Source: Agathobacter sp. (GTDB lineage: Bacteria; Bacillota; Clostridia; Lachnospirales; Lachnospiraceae). From it: a stretch of 64,000 nt of DNA. The notes beneath the pieces are model-generated. The model had not been told where the DNA came from, made no database searches, and saw only the letters and a list, made by a program, of their open reading frames with translations. Position numbers and translations under genes: made by a program. The DNA is taken from the NCBI GenBank assembly GCA_017623935.1, contig JAGAOC010000039.1, forward strand, positions 21,136-85,135. Direction: 5' to 3'. The number at the start of each line of letters is the position of its first letter. Position 1 is the stretch's first letter. Below, piece after piece: positions 27,525-35,470 of this stretch.

Positions 27525-28562
27525 ATGCAGATTAGAAGAAATGAAAATTTATTATTTCCAAGCATTAGATCAAATGCAGCTAGTAATAATACGTTTTTAA
27601 AAATGGTAAAGGCAGCAAAGGAAGATACTTCTGCTACAGTGACGATATCGAAGGCAGGACGAGCAAGGGCGCGAATGCTTGATGAATCCTCTAAAAAAGA
27701 TGAATATATGAAGAGTGCAGAGTCAAAGATCGACAAGATTTTAGATACGATTCGCGCTGGTGGAACCTTATCAAAGGATGAAGAGGAGCTTGTTAACAAT
27801 GAATTAAAGAATATGTCAGAGCAAAAATATAAGGATTATAAAGATCTTCGATTAAGTCCAGAGGATGTTATGGCAGAATTAAAGGAAAATTACCTGAGAC
27901 GAGAACGGATTTTCTTTGATATGCAAGAACAACTTGAAGCTGATGCGAATAATCAGATGGGTGATCTTGACACAGTAAAAATTATGGCATATATGCAGGA
28001 AAAAGAAAATGATGAGGAAATCATTGAAATGATCAAGGAGTATGCCAAGGATGAAGAGGAGAAAACCACAAAAACAGATTCAGAGACTGAGGAAATAGCG
28101 GAGAAAGAAGCTGATGACCAGGAAATGAATGTTAATGTTGGGGATAAGCCTTTTGATGAAATTGAGTCAGAAGATGGAAATCTTCAAAAGAGAGCTATGA
28201 AGATCATTGAGAATATAGAAAACAAGATCAATGATGTAAAAGAGGCTAGTGAGGAAGCTGGGAAAAAAGAGAGAACCTTTGCGAAAAGCTTAGAAGACGA
28301 TTACGAGCGAATTCAACAAGTGCTTAATAACGATGAGGTTACTATAGAAGATAAGGTCAAGGCATACGACAGGTTTGTAAGCGAAGCGGGAGAAAATGCG
28401 AGAGGAAGAGAGGTGCAAAGAATTAAGAAGCAATTCGACGCAGAGACTCTTATGATGGCTAAGATTATGTTTGCGAGCCATGATCGAATTGAAAATGTAA
28501 TAAATGGAAATGTAGATCGCAGTCAGATTGGAACAGAATTTATTAAATCATTTTTGACTTAG
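27525..28562 (+). CDS. Unknown charged coiled-coil protein
   Basis: A 345-residue soluble protein, strongly acidic and lysine-rich, predicted almost entirely helical, with long heptad-like stretches (about residues 50-130 and 215-330) around an acidic low-complexity centre (about 175-215). The N-terminus holds a TVTISKAGRARA segment. No signal peptide, membrane helix or catalytic motif. The ribosome binding site AAGGAGGGG is strong. It begins 62 bases after the unknown membrane protein. I do not recognise a family. Confidence 0.65.
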   Translation: MQIRRNENLLFPSIRSNAASNNTFLKMVKAAKEDTSATVTISKAGRARARMLDESSKKDEYMKSAESKIDKILDTIRAGGTLSKDEEELVNNELKNMSEQKYKDYKDLRLSPEDVMAELKENYLRRERIFFDMQEQLEADANNQMGDLDTVKIMAYMQEKENDEEIIEMIKEYAKDEEEKTTKTDSETEEIAEKEADDQEMNVNVGDKPFDEIESEDGNLQKRAMKIIENIENKINDVKEASEEAGKKERTFAKSLEDDYERIQQVLNNDEVTIEDKVKAYDRFVSEAGENARGREVQRIKKQFDAETLMMAKIMFASHDRIENVINGNVDRSQIGTEFIKSFLT

Positions 28563-28651
28563 AAATTCGAAAAATTTTATGGATGACAGATTTGGCTGGA
28601 AGCATGCGAATATTATGATTTTTCAAGAGATTATGAATTTTTGAAAATTCA

Positions 28652-28682
28652 TTGACAAAAGAATTGCATTTGGTACGATAAT
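28652..28682 (+). promoter_or_regulatory. Promoter of the decayed type III TA locus
   Basis: TTGACA (28652-28657) is followed after about 16 bases by TACGAT and an overlapping GATAAT. It would start a short RNA just upstream of the structured segment and hairpin at 28690-28779. Confidence 0.55.
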
Positions 28683-28689
28683 ATTAAAG

Positions 28690-28779
28690 GAGAGTCCTGC
28701 CAATAAGTGGACGTTCAAAAAGCGTTAGGGTCGCTGCGGTGACACTACATTCAAGGACTATGGAAACATAGTCCTTGAA
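28690..28779 (+). ncRNA. Candidate remnant of a type III antitoxin RNA with terminator
   Basis: A promoter-driven stretch with short stems (GTCC...GGAC at about 28694-28714; AGCG...CGCT around 28720-28735) ends in a perfect 13-bp hairpin, TTCAAGGACTATG-GAAA-CATAGTCCTTGAA (28750-28779). In type III toxin-antitoxin loci an antitoxin RNA and a terminator hairpin lie just before the toxin gene, and here the toxin remnant begins 20 bases later. Only one candidate unit is visible, not the tandem repeats of many such RNAs. Assignment is by layout. Confidence 0.45.
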
Positions 28780-28799
28780 ATATTTTAAAGGAGAAATGA

Positions 28800-29103
28800 A
28801 TGATTCAGGCACCATTAGAAGTATATCGTATTGATATGAAATACATTAGAAATGTTACCAGTGGAAGATGTATTGATTCAAAAGATAGATACCAAGATTC
28901 GTAGGCATGATAACGCTGATACGAGAAAGAAAAAGGAATTGCTAATAAAAGAATTGGAATGGTGTAACGAGCATGCCAGGGATTTAACAAATACAGCAAA
29001 TGTCTTATATGCGAAGTATGTATCGGGTGAGAAATTTGCAGCAAGAGAGCTAGGAAAGTATGATTCCTATTGTATGAATGGTGTAGGGGGCCTTAGTGTA
29101 TAA
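28800..29103 (+). pseudogene. Decayed ToxN/AbiQ-family toxin (type III TA), internally deleted
   Basis: After a strong site (AAAGGAGAAATGA) the ATG at 28800 opens MIQAPLEVYRIDMKYIRN, which resembles the start of ToxN/AbiQ endoribonucleases. The frame then runs to a stop at about 28904. From about 28843 the next frame reads LEMLPVEDVLIQKIDTKI... ELEWCNEHARDLTNTANVLYAKYVSGE, resembling the family C-terminus. The middle (some 80-90 residues of a roughly 170-residue protein) is missing and the two parts are out of frame, so the toxin should be dead. The family call is from recognition and needs a profile search. Confidence 0.6.
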
Positions 29104-29189
29104 TCCAAAGCCGAGAATGGAACTGATAAATAAATATCTGATCCCTTATATTGAAAATCTTTAATGATAATACTCAATAAAGAAATATA

Positions 29190-29243
29190 TTGACAGGAGT
29201 CCGTATACGGACTATAATGGCAAGAGTCTGAATACGGACTCTT
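29190..29243 (+). promoter_or_regulatory. MarR promoter and double operator
   Basis: TTGACA (29190-29195) and TATAAT (29213-29218) are 17 bases apart. The spacer is filled by a perfect 16-bp palindrome AGTCCGTATACGGACT (29198-29213). A second copy with two changes, AGTCTGAATACGGACT, lies at 29225-29240, centred 27 bp away. Both would be bound by the MarR dimer encoded next, giving autorepression of the regulator-pump unit. Confidence 0.85.
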
Positions 29244-29263
29244 GTTTTGATTTGGAGGATTTT

Positions 29264-29710
29264 ATGAGTATTAGAAACTACATAGAGCTTATTGAACAGC
29301 AAAGGAAAGAGCAGGATGCCATTTATCATAATGTGGCTGTAAAGTATGGTCTTTCGGATACAGCTATGTGGGTATTGTATAACATCTACTTGGCAGAAGA
29401 TGTTATTACCCAGCAGGAATTATGCCGCCAATGTTTTTTTGCCAAACAGACGGTAAATACTGCGATCACAAGCTTAATTAAGAATGGATATGTTGAATTG
29501 GAAAGTATTATAGGAACACGTAATCATAAAAGAATATTGCTCACAGAAAAAGGAATAAGACTTGCGGATGTGACTATTAAGCCATTGGTTGAATCAGAAA
29601 ATAAGGCGTATGCTGTGCTTGATAGCGAGGAAATAAAGGCATATCTGGATATGACAACAAGATTGACTATTTCGCTTCGCGAAGAAACAGAAAAATTGGG
29701 GGAAAAATAA
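29264..29710 (+). CDS. MarR family transcriptional regulator
   Basis: A 148-residue winged-helix regulator: MWVLYNIYLAE, then the recognition helix region CFFAKQTVNTAITSLIKNGYVEL and the wing IGTRNHKRILLTEKG. The ATG at 29264 follows TTGGAGG; the TTG at 29252 overlaps that site. Its TAA overlaps the ATG of the MATE gene by one base, so the two are coupled. It probably represses its own promoter through the two palindromes at 29198-29240 and releases them on binding a toxic compound. Confidence 0.92.
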   Translation: MSIRNYIELIEQQRKEQDAIYHNVAVKYGLSDTAMWVLYNIYLAEDVITQQELCRQCFFAKQTVNTAITSLIKNGYVELESIIGTRNHKRILLTEKGIRLADVTIKPLVESENKAYAVLDSEEIKAYLDMTTRLTISLREETEKLGEK

Positions 29711-31047
29711 TGAAACAGCAGATACAATTATCAGACCATTTTAATTATGGTCGATTGATTCGATTTACATTACCATCTATCTGTATGATGATCTTTACAT
29801 CCATTTATGGAATGGTAGACGGATTTTTTATTTCAAACTTTGTTGGAAAGACTGCATTTGCATCAGTTAACTTAATTATCCCATATCTTCAGATCCTTGG
29901 TGGGGTGGGAGCAATGCTTGGTGTAGGTGGCAGTGCTCTTGTGGCAAAAACTTTAGGTGAAGGCGATACAAAAAGAGCCGGAAGATATTTTACAATGATG
30001 TTATATCTGATGGTAGGAACCAGTATTTTCTTTACGATTGTGGGGATTGCAACACTTCGTCCGGTTGCCTATCTGTTTGGTGCAACGGATGCGATGATTA
30101 GTGATGTTATGATATACGGAACGATCTGTTTATTATTTAATATTGCACTTTAGGCACAGTATACGTTCCAGAGCTATTTGATCGTAGCGGAAAAACCAAA
30201 ATTCGCTCTGACAGTTGTGATTGCCGCCGGTATTTCCAATATGGTGTTGGATTATCTGTTTATGGTGCCTTTTTCTATGGGAGTTGCGGGTGCGGCTCTT
30301 GCAACGGGACTTAGTCAGTGTGTTGCAGCTGTATTGCCATTCATTTGGTTCATAAGCAAGAAGAATCAGTCTGCACTTCATTTTACGAAGACACGCTTTG
30401 AAGTCAGGCCAATGTTACATGCTTGTATCAATGGTTCTTCGGAAATGATGTCAAGTGTATCCGCATCGATTACCGGAATTCTTTATAACTTACAGTTGAT
30501 GAAGTATGCGGGAGAAGATGGCGTGGCAGCATATGGGGTTGTAATGTATTCGGCGTTTATTTTCTTAGGTGTATTTAATGGATATTCGCAAGGAAGTTCG
30601 CCTATTATGGGCTATCATTACGGGGCACAGAATCATAAGGAGATGAAGAATGTCTTAAAAAGAAGTTTGATTATGCTTGCGTCTGCAGCAGTTGTTCTGA
30701 CAGCTTTGGCGATTATACTTGCGCGACCTTTATCTGCAGTCTTTGTTGGATATGATGCGGAACTTTTGGATATGACAACACGGGCATTTAGAATATGCGC
30801 TATCCCATTTCTGGTTATGTGGTTTAATATGTATACTTCATGCTTTTTTACTGCATTAAATGATGGGGCAGTTTCAGCAGCTATTTCATTTATGAGAGCA
30901 TTGGTTTTACCTATTATTTGTATTATTTTCCTTCCGATGATATGGGAACTGGATGGTGTATGGTACTCCCTTGTTGGAAGTGAGATCTTGGGCGTGTTTG
31001 TCTCACTTTATTTTATGCTTGCAAAACGAAAAAAATATAAATATTGA
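29710..31047 (+). pseudogene. MATE family efflux pump interrupted by an in-frame TAG
   Basis: A 446-codon frame encodes a 12-helix MATE (multi-antimicrobial extrusion) transporter, but codon 148 (30151-30153) is TAG. The sequence on both sides stays in the same frame and fits the family: FNIAL before, AQYTFQSYLIVAEKP after. A single change from CAG or TTG would restore it. The upstream part alone (147 residues) cannot be a working pump. It may be a recent nonsense mutation, a phase-like allele or a sequencing error. The partner MarR gene is intact. Confidence 0.85.
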
Positions 31048-31048
31048 T

Positions 31049-31447
31049 CTATTTATCGGTATTGATGAGGTTACTGTAATACTTGGTTTTTCCAGATAGA
31101 ACATCGTCATAGAAGCCTTGTTTCCAGTCGATATAGTTGATGCACTCCTGTATTTGCTGTAATTGTGATACAAGAGTTTGACGTTTGGTATCTAAAATGA
31201 TTTTTCGTTCCGGGATCGTGGACTCGCCTGCAAGACAAAGGGCGATATATTCCCTCATTTCGGAAATACTCATGCCGCAGTTTTTTAGGCAGTTTAGGCT
31301 TTGGATCCATGCAACATCACGTTCATCAAAGATTCTGCGATTATTGGAGTCACGTTTTACATTTGGAACTAAACCTTGGTTGCAGTAGAATTTCAAAGTT
31401 TCATATGATAAATTGGTTTTTTCACAAGTTTGTTTCATGGTATACAT
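31049..31447 (-). CDS. MerR family transcriptional regulator
   Basis: A 132-residue regulator with the MerR helix-turn-helix at the N-terminus (KQTCEKTNLSYETLKFYCNQGLVPN...RIF), then a dimerising coiled coil (about residues 75-110). The ATG at 31447 follows AAGGAG (complement of 31457-31462); the frame from 31519 extends back through the operator. It is divergent from the aldo/keto reductase gene. The shared gap holds a promoter with a 19-bp spacer, the hallmark of MerR activation. The inducer is unknown. Confidence 0.92.
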   Translation of the reverse strand: MYTMKQTCEKTNLSYETLKFYCNQGLVPNVKRDSNNRRIFDERDVAWIQSLNCLKNCGMSISEMREYIALCLAGESTIPERKIILDTKRQTLVSQLQQIQECINYIDWKQGFYDDVLSGKTKYYSNLINTDK

Positions 31448-31471
31448 TTTGTTGATCTCCTTAAAAAGTGC

Positions 31472-31502
31472 TTGACCGGTAGTAACTACCGCTTGATACA
31501 AT
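31472..31502 (+). promoter_or_regulatory. MerR-type promoter with operator in a 19-bp spacer
   Basis: TTGACC (31472-31477) and TACAAT (31497-31502) are 19 bases apart, too far for normal polymerase contact but typical of MerR-activated promoters. A perfect palindrome GGTAGT-A-ACTACC (31478-31490) lies in the spacer. It faces the aldo/keto reductase gene. Confidence 0.85.
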
Positions 31503-31544
31503 GACAATATCATAGGCATAACTTAATTTCAAGGAGGTAATACA

Positions 31545-32432
31545 ATGGATTATATTGTTTTAAGTAATGGTGTGAAGATGCCACAGCTCGGATATGGAGT
31601 ATATCAGATAACAAAGGAAGAATGTGAGCGTTGTGTATTGGATGCCTTAAAAGCAGGATATCGTTTGATAGATACTGCACAGTCCTATTTTAACGAAGAA
31701 GAAGTTGGATCTGCAATTAAGAAGAGCGGAATACCAAGAGAAGAAATCTTCCTGACAACAAAAGTATGGATTGAGCATTATGGATATGAAGAATGTAAGG
31801 CATCTATTGATGAATCTTTAAGAAAGTTGCAGACAGATTATTTGGATCTGCTTTTGCTCCATCAGCCATTTGCTGATTACTATGGTGCTTGGAGAGCATT
31901 AGAGGAATATTATGAAGCAGGAAAAATCAGAGCCATTGGTATCTCTAATTTCTATCCGGACAGAATGATCGATATTGCAATGTTCGCACGTATTAAACCT
32001 ATGATAAATCAGGTAGAAATTCATCCATATCACAGCCAAGAGGAATCAAAGCACTGGCATGATAAATATGGTATTCAGATGGAAGCTTGGGCACCTTTTG
32101 GCGAGGGAAGAGGGGATATGTTTACAGATCCTGTCTTATCAGAGATAGGTAACAGATATGGTAAGACGGTAGCGCAGGTTATCCTTAGATGGCATTTGCA
32201 GAGAGGTATTGTAATTATCCCAAAGTCAGTACATTATGACAGAATGGTAGAAAACTTTAATGTATTTGATTTTGAACTGTCAACAGAGGATATGGAAAAG
32301 ATTGCTTCTCTCGATAAAAAGCGGAGTGCCTTTTTCTCTCATACAGACCCTAACATGGTAGAGTGGTTTGGAAAAATGGTAGAAGAACGCAAGAAACAGC
32401 ATGACTGTTCTCAAGAAGAGAAAAATTGGTAA
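31545..32432 (+). CDS. Aldo/keto reductase
   Basis: A 295-residue NADPH-dependent reductase of the AKR fold. The tetrad can be placed: D and Y in LIDTAQSYFNEEEVG, K in LTTKVW, H in LLLLHQP. The cofactor segment IPKSVHYDRMVENFNVFDF is present. The ribosome binding site is AAGGAGG. It is the probable target of the divergent MerR regulator, which would raise its level in response to a reactive carbonyl or another signal. The true substrate is unknown. Confidence 0.93.
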   Translation: MDYIVLSNGVKMPQLGYGVYQITKEECERCVLDALKAGYRLIDTAQSYFNEEEVGSAIKKSGIPREEIFLTTKVWIEHYGYEECKASIDESLRKLQTDYLDLLLLHQPFADYYGAWRALEEYYEAGKIRAIGISNFYPDRMIDIAMFARIKPMINQVEIHPYHSQEESKHWHDKYGIQMEAWAPFGEGRGDMFTDPVLSEIGNRYGKTVAQVILRWHLQRGIVIIPKSVHYDRMVENFNVFDFELSTEDMEKIASLDKKRSAFFSHTDPNMVEWFGKMVEERKKQHDCSQEEKNW

Positions 32433-32542
32433 GGCACAAATGAAAGAAACGGATAATCAGAATTTTCGTAAGAGTGCAGTTGTACTAAAATGACGGAGAC
32501 GATAGCAGTCTCTGCCATCTGCACCGGCCGAAGTGGAAAGAT

Positions 32543-32571
32543 AATCCCCCAAGCCAAATGCTTGGGGGATT
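32543..32571. terminator. Terminator between convergent AKR and lipoprotein genes
   Basis: AATCCCCCAAGC-CAAAT-GCTTGGGGGATT, a perfect 12-bp stem. It is GC-rich with T-rich flanks and can act for the plus-strand transcript and, less clearly, for the minus-strand one. Confidence 0.8.
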
Positions 32572-32613
32572 GTGTTATTTATTAGTACGCCAAAAACAAA
32601 AGCAGTGGCATTC

Positions 32614-33594
32614 TTAACGGGCTACGAGCCAATATTGTTCACGACATACTTGCCAAGTATAACCATTTTCGGCATTAGCAATAGTTACGTTTTTGTAGTT
32701 GCCAAAAGAAGTGTAGTGAATATTAATATCGAAACCTAAAATACTACATGCTTGTCGACGAGCTACATCAAGGTCTGCTGAGCAAGCTTGATATTCGCCG
32801 TCAAATGACAAACATCCATCCGGTGTAATATAATTTATAGAATATGTTGTGCAAGTGCCATCACCATTATCGGTTGCAGTACCAATCGGGTAGCCCAATG
32901 AAATCGCATATGCTTTTACTTCTGCATAAGTGGCAAAAGTAGGTAAATCGCTTTGTGTTTGTTTGGTCTGCTCGGTCTTAGTCTGTTCCACAACAACCTT
33001 ATCATTTCCTAAGTAGCTATCACTTACATAACCCACATTTCCGTCAAACTCAATACGATACCAGCTTGTCTCTGCACACTGACCGGTCACTTTTACTTTA
33101 TCATTGGTAGACAAAGAGCCTAACTTCTCGCCGTCTGTACTAGGCATACTTCTCACATTTACAGTTTTCTGTACGTACATGGTAGCGTCCATGTCGGTAT
33201 AAGTGTATGTAAGCATTGAGTCTTCTGCGGTTCTTGTGTCTGTTACATCACAGTTAGAGCATTTGGCTGTTTCTGTGCCATCTGCTGTGTAGGTAGCGTC
33301 ATTATTTGAAGAGTAGTTCTCAAAGACGTGACCTGTTGCTGTGATTGGCTCTGTGTAGCTGTCACCACATTCGCATGTGTAGAGTGCTTCACCGTCTGTT
33401 TCGCAAGTTGCTTCTGTTGTGATCGTTTCGGTATATGCGTGTTCGTGAGGTGCTTCTGTCGGCTCTGGTGTAGCCACCTCTGTTTCAATAGTTGTATCTA
33501 CTGTACTTTCTGCCACATCAGAAGAATTTCCACAAGCTACCAATGCTGTTGCAGTAAAAGCAAGAAAAATAATTGTTGCAAGTCTGTTTTTCAT
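32614..33594 (-). CDS. SH3-domain lipoprotein
   Basis: A 326-residue exported lipoprotein. The signal peptide (residues 1-20) ends in the lipobox LVAC with C21 as the lipidated residue. After a threonine/glutamate-rich linker comes a cysteine-bearing repeat of the kind seen in Firmicute surface proteins (HAYTETITTEATCETDG...CECG...GHVFE). A bacterial SH3 domain follows (about residues 140-200, NVRSMPSTDGEKLGSL). The C-terminal 100 residues are unassigned. It probably binds the cell wall. It reads alone on the minus strand. Confidence 0.85.
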   Translation of the reverse strand: MKNRLATIIFLAFTATALVACGNSSDVAESTVDTTIETEVATPEPTEAPHEHAYTETITTEATCETDGEALYTCECGDSYTEPITATGHVFENYSSNNDATYTADGTETAKCSNCDVTDTRTAEDSMLTYTYTDMDATMYVQKTVNVRSMPSTDGEKLGSLSTNDKVKVTGQCAETSWYRIEFDGNVGYVSDSYLGNDKVVVEQTKTEQTKQTQSDLPTFATYAEVKAYAISLGYPIGTATDNGDGTCTTYSINYITPDGCLSFDGEYQACSADLDVARRQACSILGFDINIHYTSFGNYKNVTIANAENGYTWQVCREQYWLVAR

Positions 33595-33751
33595 GTTTAC
33601 TTTACCTCGTTTCTTTTGTCTATGTATATATTATCATAAAGACTATATACTAGTTTAAAACATTTTACTTTAGAAGACAATGATAGTACCATAATTCTTC
33701 TTAGTAAAAAAGAAAGCAGATAATCCCTTTTAAATAGCATTTGTATAATAA

Positions 33752-34243
33752 TTAAAATTCTGGTAATTCAACAAAAACTACTCCCTTTTCATTCGCTACG
33801 CCTGCGTATAACTTATCTGAAAATCGACCAGTTGCACAATAATGCTCCATAACATATTTTGCCGTATATGGCATTTCCAAGGAACCAATATCTTTAATAG
33901 AAAACCATTTTACTTGTCCTTCATTTGAACATAAGTCATCACTTATATTTTCGTTAAAATTTGCAAAAAAGTAGTAATTCTGTCTTATTTCTCCGTTTGT
34001 TCTTCGCAAAGTCACATATCTCAACGAAAGATTATCGATATCGTTTTCGCCAAGGTTCAGTTCTTCATACAATTCCCTTAATACACATGCCTTCGCATTA
34101 TTCAGTTCAAATTCTTCAAAATGACCACCAGCAGAGCCGGTCCATACATTATTTACAACCCGTCCACCTTGTCTATACAAAAGTAACACTTTATCACCTT
34201 TTAACAAATAAAGGGCGGTCATATTTCTTAATTTTCCTAGCAT
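33752..34243 (-). CDS. NUDIX hydrolase
   Basis: A 163-residue protein with a Nudix box GGHFEEFELNN...LRELYEELNL at about residues 39-65 (G-x5-E-x7-RE-x-x-EE). The N-terminus MTALYLLKGDKVLLLYRQGG resembles MutT/ADP-ribose-type enzymes. The start follows AAGGTGAG. It is not similar in detail to the first NUDIX gene at 4797, so it is not a local duplicate. Substrate unknown. It is transcribed away from abiF. Confidence 0.87.
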   Translation of the reverse strand: MLGKLRNMTALYLLKGDKVLLLYRQGGRVVNNVWTGSAGGHFEEFELNNAKACVLRELYEELNLGENDIDNLSLRYVTLRRTNGEIRQNYYFFANFNENISDDLCSNEGQVKWFSIKDIGSLEMPYTAKYVMEHYCATGRFSDKLYAGVANEKGVVFVELPEF

Positions 34244-34420
34244 AAACTCACCTTTTCAAACGTATTTTTTTTATCTATTATTATAACACGCTTCCTAACA
34301 TGAACAATCAAATCTTCTTCAAATAGTGTATCACTTTGTGGATTGGCTAGGTTCTTGTTGTATAAATAGCAGTACAAATCGAACACAAGATTAATATTCT
34401 ATAAATTTTCGTTATATAAA

Positions 34421-34453
34421 TTGACATACTTAAAAAATTGAATATACTATAAT
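34421..34453 (+). promoter_or_regulatory. Promoter of the abiF RNA
   Basis: TTGACA (34421-34426) is followed by overlapping -10 candidates TATACT (34443-34448, spacer 16) and TACTAT (34445-34450, spacer 18), placing the RNA start near 34455. Confidence 0.65.
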
Positions 34454-34454
34454 T

Positions 34455-34508
34455 AACAGAAGCTCCCGCACCTCTCAACGATGTGTCCCAGGGAGCACAT
34501 TTTTTACA
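34455..34508 (+). ncRNA. abiF RNA motif (structured RNA upstream of abiF)
   Basis: A short RNA with the outer stem GCTCCC/GGGAGC (34462-34467 with 34491-34496) and an inner CAC/GTG pairing. ATGTG (34481-34485) can also pair with the trailing CACAT (34496-34500), giving a pseudoknot just before a T-run. A conserved RNA motif of this type is known upstream of abiF genes. Here it lies 13 bases before the AbiF start and behind a good promoter. The T-run may end most transcripts as a short RNA, leaving AbiF low. Confidence 0.72.
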
Positions 34509-34520
34509 AAGGACTATTTC

Positions 34521-35387
34521 ATGGAACTAAAACCGCAAACAACATTTGAAGAACAAGTTGAATTATTAAAAGAAAAAGGAATAATAATCAACGACACACG
34601 GAAATGTATATCTTTGTTGAAGCAGATAAACTATTATCGCTTTAGTGCATATTATTTACCATTTCGCGATGTTAATACTCAAAAAGTATTTTGTTCTATA
34701 GATTTTGACCGAATTCAAAAAATATATGAATTTGACCAAGAATTAAGAGCTTTAATTTTCAGGACAATCGAAAAAATAGAAATTCACTTGCGTACCCAAC
34801 TCGCATATTATCATGCGCATACGTATGGTTCTGAGGGATATCGCTCTGCGTCGAATTATAATCTGAAACATGATCATGTAAAGTTTTCACATCATTTAGA
34901 TGGGTGTATTTCTGAAAACTCAAAATCTTTAGTTGTTCAACATCATATTAAGAACTATGATGGACATTTCCCAATCTGGGTTATTATAGAATTCTTTTCA
35001 ATAGGTATGTTATCTCACTTTTATCGTGGCCTAACAACACAAGATAAGAAAAAAGTTGCAAAACAACTTTATAACACGAATTATAAAAATCTTGAAAGTT
35101 GGCTTCGGTGTTTAACAGACCTTCGAAATCGTTGTGCACATTATTCTCGGATTTACTATTGGATTTTCCCTGCAACCCCCAAAATACCTGAAAACGAAAA
35201 ACACATTGCAACACGTCGTTTGTTTTCTCAGTTATATATGTTAAAACTTATGTATCCTGAAAAAGAAAAATGGAATGACGAATTCTTAAAACCGCTTATT
35301 AAACTGGTAAAGAAATATAAAAAACACATTTCTTTGAAGCATTTGGACTTTCCTTATCGTTGGAAATCAATGCTGAAACAAAAATAA
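34521..35387 (+). CDS. abiF: Abi family protein (AbiF/AbiD, Abi_2)
   Basis: A 288-residue Abi_2 protein of the type that causes abortive infection against phage. The N-terminus LKEKGIIINDTRKCISLLKQINYYRFSAYYLPF is typical. The HEPN-like RNase signature R-N-x3-H is intact as R202-N203-R204-C205-A206-H207. The site AAAGGA precedes the ATG at 34521. The gene is AT-rich compared with its flanks. It is governed by the structured RNA just upstream and ends two bases before a repeated tRNA-Leu 3' end, which suggests arrival by integration at that tRNA. Confidence 0.88.
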   Translation: MELKPQTTFEEQVELLKEKGIIINDTRKCISLLKQINYYRFSAYYLPFRDVNTQKVFCSIDFDRIQKIYEFDQELRALIFRTIEKIEIHLRTQLAYYHAHTYGSEGYRSASNYNLKHDHVKFSHHLDGCISENSKSLVVQHHIKNYDGHFPIWVIIEFFSIGMLSHFYRGLTTQDKKKVAKQLYNTNYKNLESWLRCLTDLRNRCAHYSRIYYWIFPATPKIPENEKHIATRRLFSQLYMLKLMYPEKEKWNDEFLKPLIKLVKKYKKHISLKHLDFPYRWKSMLKQK

Positions 35388-35389
35388 CT

Positions 35390-35403
35390 TGCGGAAGATG
35401 GGG
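35390..35403 (+). repeat. tRNA-Leu 3'-end repeat, copy 1 (att-like)
   Basis: TGCGGAAGATGGGG matches the 3' acceptor end of tRNA-Leu(UAA), TGCGGAAGATGGGA on this strand. It lies two bases beyond the abiF stop, as expected for an attachment-site remnant. Confidence 0.65.
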
Positions 35404-35418
35404 TGAGACGGAAAAAGA

Positions 35419-35450
35419 AAAAGACCTAGGCGTTTCTGCCTAGGTCTTTT
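35419..35450. terminator. Terminator after abiF (bidirectional)
   Basis: AAAGACCTAGGC-GTTTCT-GCCTAGGTCTTT, a 12-bp perfect stem flanked by an A-run and a T-run. It can serve abiF on the plus strand and the old tRNA module on the minus strand. Confidence 0.88.
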
Positions 35451-35456
35451 TTGAAA

Positions 35457-35470
35457 TGCGGAAGATGGGG
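35457..35470 (+). repeat. tRNA-Leu 3'-end repeat, copy 2 (att-like)
   Basis: TGCGGAAGATGGGG again, preceded by TTTTGAAA exactly as at the real tRNA end (35601-35622). This copy therefore extends over the tRNA end and its flank. Confidence 0.65.
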
